From contig JAUIGN010000059.1 in assembly GCA_030430075.1 (NCBI GenBank), positions 1 through 58,293 on the forward strand: a DNA stretch of 58,293 nt, in the 5' to 3' direction. Source of the stretch: a bacterium. Lineage in GTDB: Bacteria > Planctomycetota > Planctomycetia > Pirellulales > Pirellulaceae. A program made the translations under genes and the position numbers. Below the pieces are notes generated by a model. It did no database searches. It saw nothing but the letters and a program-made list of their open reading frames with translations, and was not told the DNA's origin. Within the stretch, counting starts at the first letter, position 1. Every line of letters begins with the position of its first letter. This document shows, in pieces, positions 39,837 through 48,021 of this stretch.

Positions 39837-41057
39837 ATGCCACTTACCCTTGCAGATGCAACCGCAGCCGGCGACGGCGAGCAGGATTACCTGTGGACGC
39901 TCAATTTCGGTCCTCAGCACCCTGCCACGCACACGACGCTGCGGCTGATCCTCAAGCTGGACGGGGAACGGGTTGTGGACGCGATTCCCGACCTGGGATA
40001 TCTCCATTCCGGCTTCGAGAAGATCGGCGAGCACCTGGATTACAACCAGTACGTCACGGTCACTGACCGGATGAACTACATTTCCCCGATGGCCAACAAC
40101 GTCGCCTGGCATCATGCGGTGGAGAACCTGTTGGGGATCGAGCTGACGCCCCGTTGCAAGTACATCCGGACGATCATTGCCGAACTGGCTCGGATCAGCG
40201 ACCACCTGCTCTCCACCGGGGCGATCGGCCTCGATACGGGGGCTTTCACCTTTTTTCTCTACGCCTTTTACCAGCGGGAGAAGATTTACGACATCTTCGA
40301 GTCGCTCTGCGGAGCCCGATTCACCAACAGCTACACGCGTGTCGGCGGCGTGATGCACGACATCACCCCGGTGACGATTACCAAGATTCGCGAGTTCGTC
40401 AGCGATTTTCCTCGCACGGTTGATGACATGGAGCGGCTGCTGAACCGGAACCGGATTTTTGTCGATCGCACCAAGAATGTCGGTCTGCTGTCCAAGCAAG
40501 ACGCCATCAACCGCAGCACCTCGGGCCCGGTCGCGCGGGCCAGCGGCGTGACGCGCGACCTCCGCAAGGACGAGCCGTACCTGGCCTATGACGACTTTGA
40601 TTTCCAGGTCTGCTGCTCGAATGCCGGCGACTGCTTCGCCCGGTACTACGTCCGCATGGCGGAGATGCGTGAGAGCCTGAAAATTGTCGAGCAGGCGGTG
40701 GAAAATATCCCTGCCGGACCGGTGAACGTGGGGGTCGACGAGCGGACGACGTTGCCCAGCAAGGAGCAGGTCTATCAGACCATTGAAGGGACGATCACCC
40801 ACTTTGAGCTGGTGATGGCGAACCGGGGATTCGAAGTTCCGGTCGAAGAGAGCTACGCGGCGGTGGAAGCGCCCAACGGCGAACTGGGTTTCTACCTGGT
40901 CGGTGATGGCAGCGACGTCGCCTATCGGGCCCGCTGCCGGCCGCCCTCGTACATTCACTTTGCCCTCTTTCCAGAGTTGATTCGCGGCCACACGTTGAGC
41001 GACGTTGTGGCGGTGCTGGGAAGCTTGAATATCATCGCGGCGGAACTGGATCGTTAG
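39837..41057 (+). CDS. nuoD: NADH-quinone oxidoreductase subunit D
   Basis: The 49-kDa-type subunit, 406 aa, which forms the quinone site with NuoB. Hallmarks are NFGPQHPATHTTLRL near residue 22, the DLGYLHSGFEKIGEHLDYNQ region, and the C-terminal RARCRPPSYIHFALFPELIRG and DVVAVLGSLNIIAAELDR. The quinone-site HPATH motif is present. ATG 39837 has AAGGA 11 bases upstream. nuoE begins 8 bp after its stop codon. Confidence 0.97.
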   Translation: MPLTLADATAAGDGEQDYLWTLNFGPQHPATHTTLRLILKLDGERVVDAIPDLGYLHSGFEKIGEHLDYNQYVTVTDRMNYISPMANNVAWHHAVENLLGIELTPRCKYIRTIIAELARISDHLLSTGAIGLDTGAFTFFLYAFYQREKIYDIFESLCGARFTNSYTRVGGVMHDITPVTITKIREFVSDFPRTVDDMERLLNRNRIFVDRTKNVGLLSKQDAINRSTSGPVARASGVTRDLRKDEPYLAYDDFDFQVCCSNAGDCFARYYVRMAEMRESLKIVEQAVENIPAGPVNVGVDERTTLPSKEQVYQTIEGTITHFELVMANRGFEVPVEESYAAVEAPNGELGFYLVGDGSDVAYRARCRPPSYIHFALFPELIRGHTLSDVVAVLGSLNIIAAELDR

Positions 41058-41065
41058 GGCGGATC

Positions 41066-41551
41066 ATGGCAACCACTGAACGCATTCTCACGGATGAAAT
41101 GACCGAAGCCATCAAGGCCTTCATCCCTCGCTATCCGTCCAAGCAGGCGGTCACGCTGCCGGCGCTTCACGTGGTCAATGACCGCTTGCGGCATGTCCCG
41201 TTGCAAGCCGTTGTCGAGATCGCGGAGATCCTCGAACTGGCGCCCGCCGAAGTCCAGGACACGCTGACGTTTTACGGCTTCTTCAAGCAGGACAAGCCGC
41301 ACGGCAACGTTCGCGCCTGGGTTTGCCGGTCGGTAAGTTGCCATCTGCGGGACGCGGACGCCCTCTTGGAACACATGTGTGAGAAGGCCGGCATTCGCCC
41401 GGGAGAAACCACGCCCGACGGAAAGTTGACGCTCGAGTTCGCCGAATGCCTGGGAGCCTGCGAGCATGCGCCCTGCATGTTGGCCGGTGATACGCTTCAC
41501 GAGTCCGTCACGCTCGAGCAAGCCGATGCGTTTCTTGAGAGCCTCGAGTAG
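41066..41551 (+). CDS. nuoE: NADH-quinone oxidoreductase subunit E
   Basis: The [2Fe-2S] subunit of the NADH-oxidising module, 161 aa. Cluster Cys are visible in VCRSVSCHLRDAD and FAECLGACEHAPCML, the usual C-x4-C and C-x3-C spacing. ATG 41066 follows nuoD by 8 bp with AGGGCGG just before it. nuoF begins 12 bp after. Confidence 0.94.
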   Translation: MATTERILTDEMTEAIKAFIPRYPSKQAVTLPALHVVNDRLRHVPLQAVVEIAEILELAPAEVQDTLTFYGFFKQDKPHGNVRAWVCRSVSCHLRDADALLEHMCEKAGIRPGETTPDGKLTLEFAECLGACEHAPCMLAGDTLHESVTLEQADAFLESLE

Positions 41552-41563
41552 GAAAGAGCTGAC

Positions 41564-42919
41564 GTGTCTGAATTTGAACCGATTCTGTTGGCCAACGTCA
41601 ACGCCGAGAACAGTCATACACGATCCGTGTATGAATCCACGGGCGGTTACGCCGCCCTGCGCCAAGTGCTCGGCCAAATGTCGAAGACCGATTTGATCGA
41701 ACTGGTCAAAGCGAGCGGGTTGCGGGGCCGAGGCGGGGCCGGCTTTCCGACCGGCCTCAAATGGACCTTTCTTCCCAAGGATCACCCGGGGCCGATCTAC
41801 TTCTGCCTGAATGCCGACGAGAGCGAGCCGGGTACGTTCAATAACCGGATCCTGATGGAAGAGGACCCGCATCAGGTGATCGAAGGGCTGATCTTGAGCT
41901 GCTTCGCCACCAATACCACGACCGCCTACTTTTATATGCGGTACGAGTATCCGCTGGCTTGGGAACGGGTGCAGGCCGCCGTGGACGAATGCTACGCGGC
42001 CGGCTACCTGGGCAAGAATATCCTCGGCAGCGGCTATGACCTGGACATCTTTCTGCACCGTGGAGCGGCGGCCTACATTTGCGGGGAAGAGACCGGCTTG
42101 ATCGAGAGCCTGGAAGGGAAACGGGCCTGGCCGCGCATCAAGCCGCCGTTTCCTGCCGTCGAAGGGGTCTTCCACAAGCCGACGGTGGTCAACAATGTGG
42201 AGACGGTCGCCTGTGTGCGGCACATCGCCGAGCGGGGGGCCGAGTGGTTTCGCTCGATGGGCGTGCCGCCCGACCCGGAAAACCCGCGTGACCCCGGCAG
42301 CTTCGGTCCCAAACTGTATTGTCTCAGCGGCCATGTCGAAAAGCCGGGCTGCTACGAGGCCCCGCTGGGGATCACGGTCAACGAGCTGATTGAGCGGTTC
42401 GGCGGAGGGGTCTGGAAGGGCCGGAAAGCCAAGGCCGCAATTCCCGGCGGGATCAGTATGGGGTTGCTGACCGCGGACGAATTCGACTGTCCGCTCGATT
42501 TTGCCGGGCCGGGCCGGTACAAGTGCCTGGGCCTGGGAACCGCCGCTGTCGTCGTCATGGACGAGACCGTCTCGATGGTCGACTTCCTGCTCAACAGCAG
42601 CCAGTTCTTTGCCCACGAAAGTTGTGGTCAGTGCACTCCGTGCCGGGAAGGCACTTCCTGGGCACTGAAGATGATGCAGAGGATCAAGGCGGGCCGCGGC
42701 CGCCTGATCGACCTCGATCTGCTCCTGGAGATCGGTGACAACATCGGCATCATCCCCGGGACGACGATCTGTGGCCTGGCGGACGGTGCCGCCTGGCCCC
42801 TCAAGAACGGCATTCGCAAGTTTCGCGACGAATTCGAGGACTACATCCGGCGGACCAATCCCGAGGGCTACGCCGAGACCGACCCCGTGCCCGCGCTGGA
42901 GGTGATCGGTGCGCACTAA
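41564..42919 (+). CDS. nuoF: NADH-quinone oxidoreductase subunit F
   Basis: The NADH-binding, FMN-containing subunit with one [4Fe-4S] cluster, 451 aa. The FMN/NADH site is read from RGRGGAGFPTGLKW, NADESEPGTFNNR and YICGEETGLIESLEG. Cluster Cys are in ESCGQCTPCREGTSW, with a fourth Cys in GTTICGLADGAAWP. The start is GTG 41564 with AGGAAAG 8 bases upstream. The gap to nuoG is 105 bp, the longest in the first half of the operon, and I see no terminator in it. Confidence 0.96.
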   Translation: MSEFEPILLANVNAENSHTRSVYESTGGYAALRQVLGQMSKTDLIELVKASGLRGRGGAGFPTGLKWTFLPKDHPGPIYFCLNADESEPGTFNNRILMEEDPHQVIEGLILSCFATNTTTAYFYMRYEYPLAWERVQAAVDECYAAGYLGKNILGSGYDLDIFLHRGAAAYICGEETGLIESLEGKRAWPRIKPPFPAVEGVFHKPTVVNNVETVACVRHIAERGAEWFRSMGVPPDPENPRDPGSFGPKLYCLSGHVEKPGCYEAPLGITVNELIERFGGGVWKGRKAKAAIPGGISMGLLTADEFDCPLDFAGPGRYKCLGLGTAAVVVMDETVSMVDFLLNSSQFFAHESCGQCTPCREGTSWALKMMQRIKAGRGRLIDLDLLLEIGDNIGIIPGTTICGLADGAAWPLKNGIRKFRDEFEDYIRRTNPEGYAETDPVPALEVIGAH

Positions 42920-43024
42920 TCGAGGGGCGTCGACAGCCACATTCGCGGAACGACAAGCAATCCACCCACGTATGACGGGCACGGCGCCGGACGTCGCGGC
43001 GGTGACAGCTCCAAGGGACGATCG

Positions 43025-44635
43025 ATGGCAACGGTAACCGTAAACGGACAAGAGATTGAGCTGGGGGACGACGAGCGTCTCAATGGCATCCAGGCCGCGG
43101 CCCGGGCCGGCGTCGAGATCCCCCACTATTGTTGGCACGCCGGAATGTCGGTGGTTGCCAGCTGCCGGATGTGCCTGGTCGAAGCGGGGCGGAAGACGGC
43201 GGAAGGCGACGTGCAGATGGTGCCCAAGCTGGTGCCCGCCTGTCAGACCCCGGCCACCGACGGGACCGTTTTTGTGACCAACAGTGAAAAGGTCGTGCAA
43301 GCGCGGGCCATGGTCGAAGAAGACCTGCTGATTCGACACCCGATCGATTGCCCCATTTGCGACAAGGCCGGTGAGTGCCACCTGCAGGACTACCACTTCG
43401 AACATGGGCGGGATCAACGGCGGGCGGATATCAAACCGTTCACCAGCCGGCGGCGGGAGCTGGGAGACACGGTCACCCTGTTCGTCGACCGCTGCGTCAT
43501 GTGTACTCGCTGTGTTCGCTTCACGCGAGAGATTTCGGGCACCAAGGAATTGTTCGTGGTCAACCGCGGAGCGCATGAAGAGATCGACGTCTTTCCAGGA
43601 TTCCCGCTGGACAACAAGATGTCCGGCAACGTGGTCGACCTGTGTCCCGTCGGCGCCCTCGGTGATCGTGACTTCCTCTACCAGCAGCGCGTCTGGTTCA
43701 TGAAATCGCATGACAACGTCTGCGCCGGTTGCTCCACGGGGTGCTCGATCAAGGTCGAAGAGAATCAGGATCGGGTCTATCGCGTCAAGCCTCGCGAGAA
43801 CCCGCACATCAACCAGTGGTGGATGTGTGACGAAGGACGTTACGGGTTGAGCCACATCCACGACCCGCGTCGATGTCTGCAGCCCCAGCGAGGCGACGGC
43901 AGCGAGTATGCCAATGTCGAATGGACGGAACTGCCGGCCGAATTGGAGGGCAAGTTGCGGGACGCCGGCAGAATCGGCGTCGTCCTTTCGCCCCACCTGA
44001 CGGTTGAAGAGGCGTACCTGCTGGCAACGTACATCCGCAAATGCGACCCGGACGCCCTCTTGGCGGTTGGGCCGATTCCGGCGCAAGGGGAAGACGAGGC
44101 GTTTCCCAACGGGTTTACGATCCGGGCAGAGAAATGTCCCAACCGAGCCGGTGTCGAGGCGATTGTGTCGCAACTGGGCGGCCAACTGGTCGCCTGGGAT
44201 GACTTCCTGACCCGGCTGGATGGGGGCGAGTTTGCAGTTGCCTGGGTGACCGGTGGCTACAAGACGGAGTGGATTGACGAGCCGACCGCGGCCCGCTTCA
44301 CCAACGTCAAGACGTTGATTGTGCAGGACCTGTTCGGGTCGCCCCTCTGGGAGCGGGCGACGTACCGGTTGCCGGGGGCATCGTTTGCCGAGCGCGAAGG
44401 ATCGTATGTCAACGTTGAAGGCCGCCTGCAATCGTTTCGCTGGGCCGTCCGTCCGCCGTCCGGGGTGATGGTCGAAGGGCAGTTGTACTGGCGTTTGTTG
44501 GAGCGACAGGGTCTTTTCAAGGCCCGTGCGGTGCTGGACGAGGTGGCCCGGGAAATCGCCCATTTCAGCCCCGCAGCGACCGAGATTCCGGAACATGGTG
44601 TGGACTTGAAATCGAACCAACTGGCCGGCGTCTAG
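43025..44635 (+). CDS. nuoG: NADH-quinone oxidoreductase subunit G, short form
   Basis: Fe-S subunit of the NADH module, 536 aa. It keeps the N-terminal clusters: the [2Fe-2S] ligands around YCWHAGMSVVASCRMCLVE, the His/Cys [4Fe-4S] region CPICDKAGECHLQDYHFEHG, CVMCTRCVRFTREI with VDLCPVGAL, and the extra CAGCSTGCS group. The C-terminal molybdopterin-fold part is cut short compared with the 680-900 aa enzymes, ending after a region of about 220 residues that starts at WWMCDEGRYG. That keeps the redox path and trims the non-redox scaffold. ATG 43025. Repeat B2 follows its stop codon immediately. Confidence 0.93.
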   Translation: MATVTVNGQEIELGDDERLNGIQAAARAGVEIPHYCWHAGMSVVASCRMCLVEAGRKTAEGDVQMVPKLVPACQTPATDGTVFVTNSEKVVQARAMVEEDLLIRHPIDCPICDKAGECHLQDYHFEHGRDQRRADIKPFTSRRRELGDTVTLFVDRCVMCTRCVRFTREISGTKELFVVNRGAHEEIDVFPGFPLDNKMSGNVVDLCPVGALGDRDFLYQQRVWFMKSHDNVCAGCSTGCSIKVEENQDRVYRVKPRENPHINQWWMCDEGRYGLSHIHDPRRCLQPQRGDGSEYANVEWTELPAELEGKLRDAGRIGVVLSPHLTVEEAYLLATYIRKCDPDALLAVGPIPAQGEDEAFPNGFTIRAEKCPNRAGVEAIVSQLGGQLVAWDDFLTRLDGGEFAVAWVTGGYKTEWIDEPTAARFTNVKTLIVQDLFGSPLWERATYRLPGASFAEREGSYVNVEGRLQSFRWAVRPPSGVMVEGQLYWRLLERQGLFKARAVLDEVAREIAHFSPAATEIPEHGVDLKSNQLAGV

Positions 44636-44640
44636 CCCGG

Positions 44641-44800
44641 TTCATGCAGAAACAAATAATGATTCACGGCAAGCCGCCGTGTCGCAATCGTTTGCCGTGA
44701 CTTTAACCAAAGCACTTCGCAGCGCAGCCGGGACGCGATCGCCTTCGGTTCGCTCGGCGATCAACGGAACCGTGGGCCAACGCCCGGCGGCTGATGAACG
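44641..44800 (+). repeat. Dispersed repeat family B, full copy 2 (B2), inside the nuo operon
   Basis: Starts 5 bp after the nuoG stop and fills the first half of the 357-bp nuoG-nuoH gap. It aligns over its full length with the reverse complement of 36083-36235 (B1). The remainder of the gap to 44992 has no gene or recognisable fold; minus-strand frames crossing the repeat give a peptide containing TANDCD that recurs in the other copies because the DNA recurs. Confidence 0.85.
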
Positions 44801-44992
44801 ATCCAAGCCTGGGGGCGTCCGAAACGTAGCTGTCACCATCGTCACCTTTCGCTTCGCGAACGGCGACACTTACTCAACGAGCGACCCTGAGCAGCTTCGA
44901 GCCCAGCCTGGCCGCCACGAACACGGTTCGACGGGAAGGATCCGTGGAACGAGCAGCAGCGGGGCCTCAGCGGTCACCAGACGAAGAAGATC

Positions 44993-46240
44993 ATGATTGA
45001 AGCACTCGTCAAAATTGCGATTCTGCTGGGCGGTCTGATGACCGCGGCCGCCTACTTCGTCTTGTTGGAAAGACGGATGGCGGCTTGGATCCAAGACCGC
45101 GTCGGGCCGAACCGGGTCGGCATTCCGCTGACCAAGATCCGGGTGCTCGGTTTGGGCCAGCCTCTGGCGGACGGCGTGAAATTCATCACCAAGGAAGAGT
45201 ACACGCCGGCGCACGTCGACAAACGGCTCTACGTCCTGGCCCCGATAGTGATCCTGGTTGCCGCGCTGGCGACCTTTGCCGTGATTCCCTTCGGAAGCAT
45301 GATCCCCGCGACGGTCTTCGGCTATCGGCTGGCGGAAAAGCCCATCGAATTGGTCGTCGCTCCGGGGGCCAACGTCGGCATGATCTACGTGTTCGCCCTC
45401 TCCAGCATCGCCGTGTACGGTGTGATCCTGGGCGGCTGGGCCAGCAACAACAAGTACAGTTTTCTGGGCGCGTTGCGGTCGAGTGCCCAGTTGATCGCCT
45501 ATGAACTGCCGCTCGGTCTGGGATTGCTGGGCGTGGTGCTCGCCTCCGGCTCGATGGATTTGGGCGTCATCATCGGCAGCCAGGCCAGCAGCGGGATCTG
45601 GTTCGCCATTGCCCAGCCCTTGGGGTTTTGTGTGTTTGTGGTGGCCGCGTTCGCCGAGGCGGCCCGGCTTCCCTTCGACTTGCCGGAATGTGAACAGGAG
45701 TTGGTGGGTGGCTACCACACCGAGTATTCGGGGATCAAGCTGCTCTTGTTTCTGGTGGCCGAGTTCCTCCACATGATCGCGGCTTCCTTCCTGATCGTGA
45801 TACTCTTCCTGGGAGGTTGGCATTTCTGGGGGCTGACCGGCGGCTCGGCGGAGATCGACGGCTGGGGCCTAGCCTGGTCGGGTGCGCCCTGGTTGCAAGG
45901 CCTGTTGCGAATCGTGGTCTTGATGACCAAGATCACGCTGGTGATCGTCGGGTTCATGATCATTCGCTGGAGCTGGCCCCGCTTTCGTTTCGACCAACTG
46001 ATGGCCCTGGCCTGGAAAGTGATGTTGCCGCTGGGGCTGATCAATTTTGTGGCGGTCGCCATGATGCAGCAGTTGCAGGCCGTCTTTACCGGCGCGATGG
46101 GACCGTCCTGGTTGATGGTACCGATTGCCTGGGGCGTGGCGGTTGCCGCCTGGCTGGGCATCACCTGGGCGGCGCCGATGATTGCCGACAATCGTCCCCG
46201 GCGCGAGCTCGATCCCTGGGAAATCGATTCACAGATTTAA
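44993..46240 (+). CDS. nuoH: NADH-quinone oxidoreductase subunit H
   Basis: Membrane subunit of 415 aa that caps the quinone cavity, with eight or more helices. Hallmarks: ERRMAAWIQDRVGPNRVG near the start, AQLIAYELPLGLGLLG, and FAEAARLPFDLPECEQELVGGYHTEYSG. It is about 90 residues longer than E. coli NuoH (325 aa), with extra sequence between the later helices and in the tail. It follows a 357-bp gap from nuoG that holds repeat B2. ATG 44993 has GAAGAAGA upstream. Confidence 0.95.
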   Translation: MIEALVKIAILLGGLMTAAAYFVLLERRMAAWIQDRVGPNRVGIPLTKIRVLGLGQPLADGVKFITKEEYTPAHVDKRLYVLAPIVILVAALATFAVIPFGSMIPATVFGYRLAEKPIELVVAPGANVGMIYVFALSSIAVYGVILGGWASNNKYSFLGALRSSAQLIAYELPLGLGLLGVVLASGSMDLGVIIGSQASSGIWFAIAQPLGFCVFVVAAFAEAARLPFDLPECEQELVGGYHTEYSGIKLLLFLVAEFLHMIAASFLIVILFLGGWHFWGLTGGSAEIDGWGLAWSGAPWLQGLLRIVVLMTKITLVIVGFMIIRWSWPRFRFDQLMALAWKVMLPLGLINFVAVAMMQQLQAVFTGAMGPSWLMVPIAWGVAVAAWLGITWAAPMIADNRPRRELDPWEIDSQI

Positions 46241-46252
46241 CGGACAGAAACC

Positions 46253-46798
46253 ATGCAAGCAAATGATCCGGCGATCAAATGGGTCGAAGAGCCGCAGCTT
46301 GGGCTGGGAGGCAAGATGTACCTCCCGATGTTCGTGCAAGGGCTGACGACGACCGTCAAGCACCTGGCGAATTCCCTCTCCGGCAAAGCGGTCACCGTCA
46401 GTTATCCCGATGAAGAGCCGGAGATTGCCAACCCGCTCATCTATCGCGGCGTTCATCGCCTGAACAAGGATGCGCAAGGCCGAGTCAAATGTGTGGCCTG
46501 TTTTCTCTGCGCGACCGCCTGCCCGGCGCATTGTATCGACATCGTGGGGACGGAGAGTCCCTGGCCGGATCGTGAGAAGTATCCGCAGAGTTTCGTGATC
46601 GACGAGCTTCGTTGTATTTACTGCGGGATGTGTGAAGAGGCATGCCCGGTCGACGCGGTCGAGCTGACCAGCTTGTACAACCTGACCGGCCGGAGCCGCG
46701 AGGAGATGATCTTCGACAAGGAAAAACTGCTGAGTGTTTACGACGCGACCAAGGATGCCGAACCGATGAAATCCGCATCGTTGGGAGGCACCGTATGA
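46253..46798 (+). CDS. nuoI: NADH-quinone oxidoreductase subunit I
   Basis: Ferredoxin-type subunit carrying two [4Fe-4S] clusters (N6a, N6b), 181 aa. Both motifs are complete: CVACFLCATACPAHC and CIYCGMCEEACPVDAVEL. The N-terminal part is the usual helix that lies on the membrane. Its stop codon overlaps the nuoJ start as ATGA, so the two are translationally coupled. Confidence 0.97.
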   Translation: MQANDPAIKWVEEPQLGLGGKMYLPMFVQGLTTTVKHLANSLSGKAVTVSYPDEEPEIANPLIYRGVHRLNKDAQGRVKCVACFLCATACPAHCIDIVGTESPWPDREKYPQSFVIDELRCIYCGMCEEACPVDAVELTSLYNLTGRSREEMIFDKEKLLSVYDATKDAEPMKSASLGGTV

Positions 46799-47580
46799 CG
46801 TGCGTTCCCTTACTGTTGGGGCAGATGGATCAGCTCGTGCGATCTCCCCTGTGCTGGGGCATTGTCCTGGGCGCGACCAGCCTTTGGCTGCTCTTATCGG
46901 GCGGGTCTGAGACGCTGCGCGGAATCGGCAAGCTGCTCGGCGCGATCAGCCTATTGATGCTCACCGCCACCCTGATGATTGTCGGCGACTGGTCGTCGCA
47001 GTTGGTTTTCTGGGTCCTGGCGTTGATCACCACCGGTGGGGCCGCCGCCGCCATCACTGCTCGAAGTCCCGTCTACACCGCGATCTGGTTCGCCGTCTCG
47101 TTGCTCGGCACCGCCGGGCTGTTCCTGTTTCAGGGTGCCCAGTTCCTGGGCGTGGCGACGGTTGTTGTCTATGCCGGGGCGATCGTCGTGACCTTCCTGT
47201 TCGTGCTGATGCTGGCCCAGCCTGAAGGTCATGCCCCCTATGACCGGATCAGTTGGTCCACGTTCGCCGTCCCCACAGCACTCGTGGGCGCGGCGGCGGT
47301 CATCGCGCTCGTCCTGACGTCACTGGACGGTCTGAGAAGCAGCGAACCGCTTACATCGCCGCCCCAGATCGCCACGAGCCAGCAGCATATGGCCGAACTG
47401 GGCGGCCACCTCTTCGCGTATCACCTGGTTTCGATCGAAGTCATCGGCACGCTCCTGATGGTCGCCCTCGTTGGAGCGATCGCGATCGTTCTGCACGGGC
47501 GCAAGTCACGCCCGGAAACGGCTCCGGACCACCCGTCACGACCTACGACCGACGCTGGATTACCGGGAGGGACGCCATGA
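46795..47580 (+). CDS. nuoJ: NADH-quinone oxidoreductase subunit J
   Basis: Membrane subunit of 261 aa, with hydrophobic segments throughout. The conserved pi-bulge helix region is FLGVATVVVYAGAIVVTFLFVLML, and the C-terminal helix IEVIGTLLMVALVGAIAIVLHGR is typical. It is longer than the usual 165-185 aa, mainly by an N-terminal extra helix (about residues 1-40) and a loop before the last helix. ATG 46795 overlaps the nuoI stop, with GGAGG 6 bases upstream. Confidence 0.92.
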   Translation: MTCVPLLLGQMDQLVRSPLCWGIVLGATSLWLLLSGGSETLRGIGKLLGAISLLMLTATLMIVGDWSSQLVFWVLALITTGGAAAAITARSPVYTAIWFAVSLLGTAGLFLFQGAQFLGVATVVVYAGAIVVTFLFVLMLAQPEGHAPYDRISWSTFAVPTALVGAAAVIALVLTSLDGLRSSEPLTSPPQIATSQQHMAELGGHLFAYHLVSIEVIGTLLMVALVGAIAIVLHGRKSRPETAPDHPSRPTTDAGLPGGTP

Positions 47581-48020
47581 ACGAGACCGCGTTGCTATAC
47601 AACTATCTGGTCATTGGCGGTGTCCTGTTTGCACTCGGGCTGATCGGTTTCGTGGTCCGCCGCAACATGATCGTCATGTTTCTCTGCGCGGAGATGATGC
47701 TGCAGGGCGTTTCGGTCAGTCTTGTGGCCTGGAGTCGCTTTCACGACGACTGGGGCGGGCAGATGCTGGTTCTGTTCATGATCGCCATTGCGGCTGCCGA
47801 AGCCGGGATCGGGCTGGCGCTGATTCTGATGCTGTTTCACCAGTCGGGCAGCCTGGACATGGCATTCTGGCAAGACCTCCGCGAAGGAGATCAGCAGGCC
47901 ATTGTCGACAAGGAGGTTCCTGAAGTCGACGAGCGGGATCGAGCCTGGCCCCAACTGACGCCGGCGGGGATTCAACCTGAAGTGGATCCGGACGAACAAC
48001 TGCACCGAAGCAAGATTTGA
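47577..48020 (+). CDS. nuoK: NADH-quinone oxidoreductase subunit K with C-terminal extension
   Basis: Membrane subunit (ND4L type) with three helices, in which LCAEMMLQGVSVSLVA (conserved Glu) and AAAEAGIGLALILMLF (conserved Glu) are present. The core ends near residue 100 as in other bacteria, but about 47 further residues follow (GSLDMAFWQDLREGD and an acidic, Pro-rich tail). The tail looks cytosolic or hydrophilic and its role is unknown. ATG 47577 overlaps the nuoJ stop as ATGA. Confidence 0.95.
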   Translation: MNETALLYNYLVIGGVLFALGLIGFVVRRNMIVMFLCAEMMLQGVSVSLVAWSRFHDDWGGQMLVLFMIAIAAAEAGIGLALILMLFHQSGSLDMAFWQDLREGDQQAIVDKEVPEVDERDRAWPQLTPAGIQPEVDPDEQLHRSKI

Positions 48021-48021
48021 G

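Noticed and set aside
41054..44620. A 1188-codon open frame on the minus strand opposite nuoE, nuoF and nuoG
   Set aside because: It runs exactly antisense to three well-recognised genes and is explained by GC-rich third positions. Its translation is Arg/Gly/Val-rich with no domain.
44642..44869. A 75-codon minus-strand frame containing TANDCD, similar to frames in the other family B copies
   Set aside because: The peptide similarity follows from the shared non-coding DNA. Copies differ by frameshifts and have no ribosome site.
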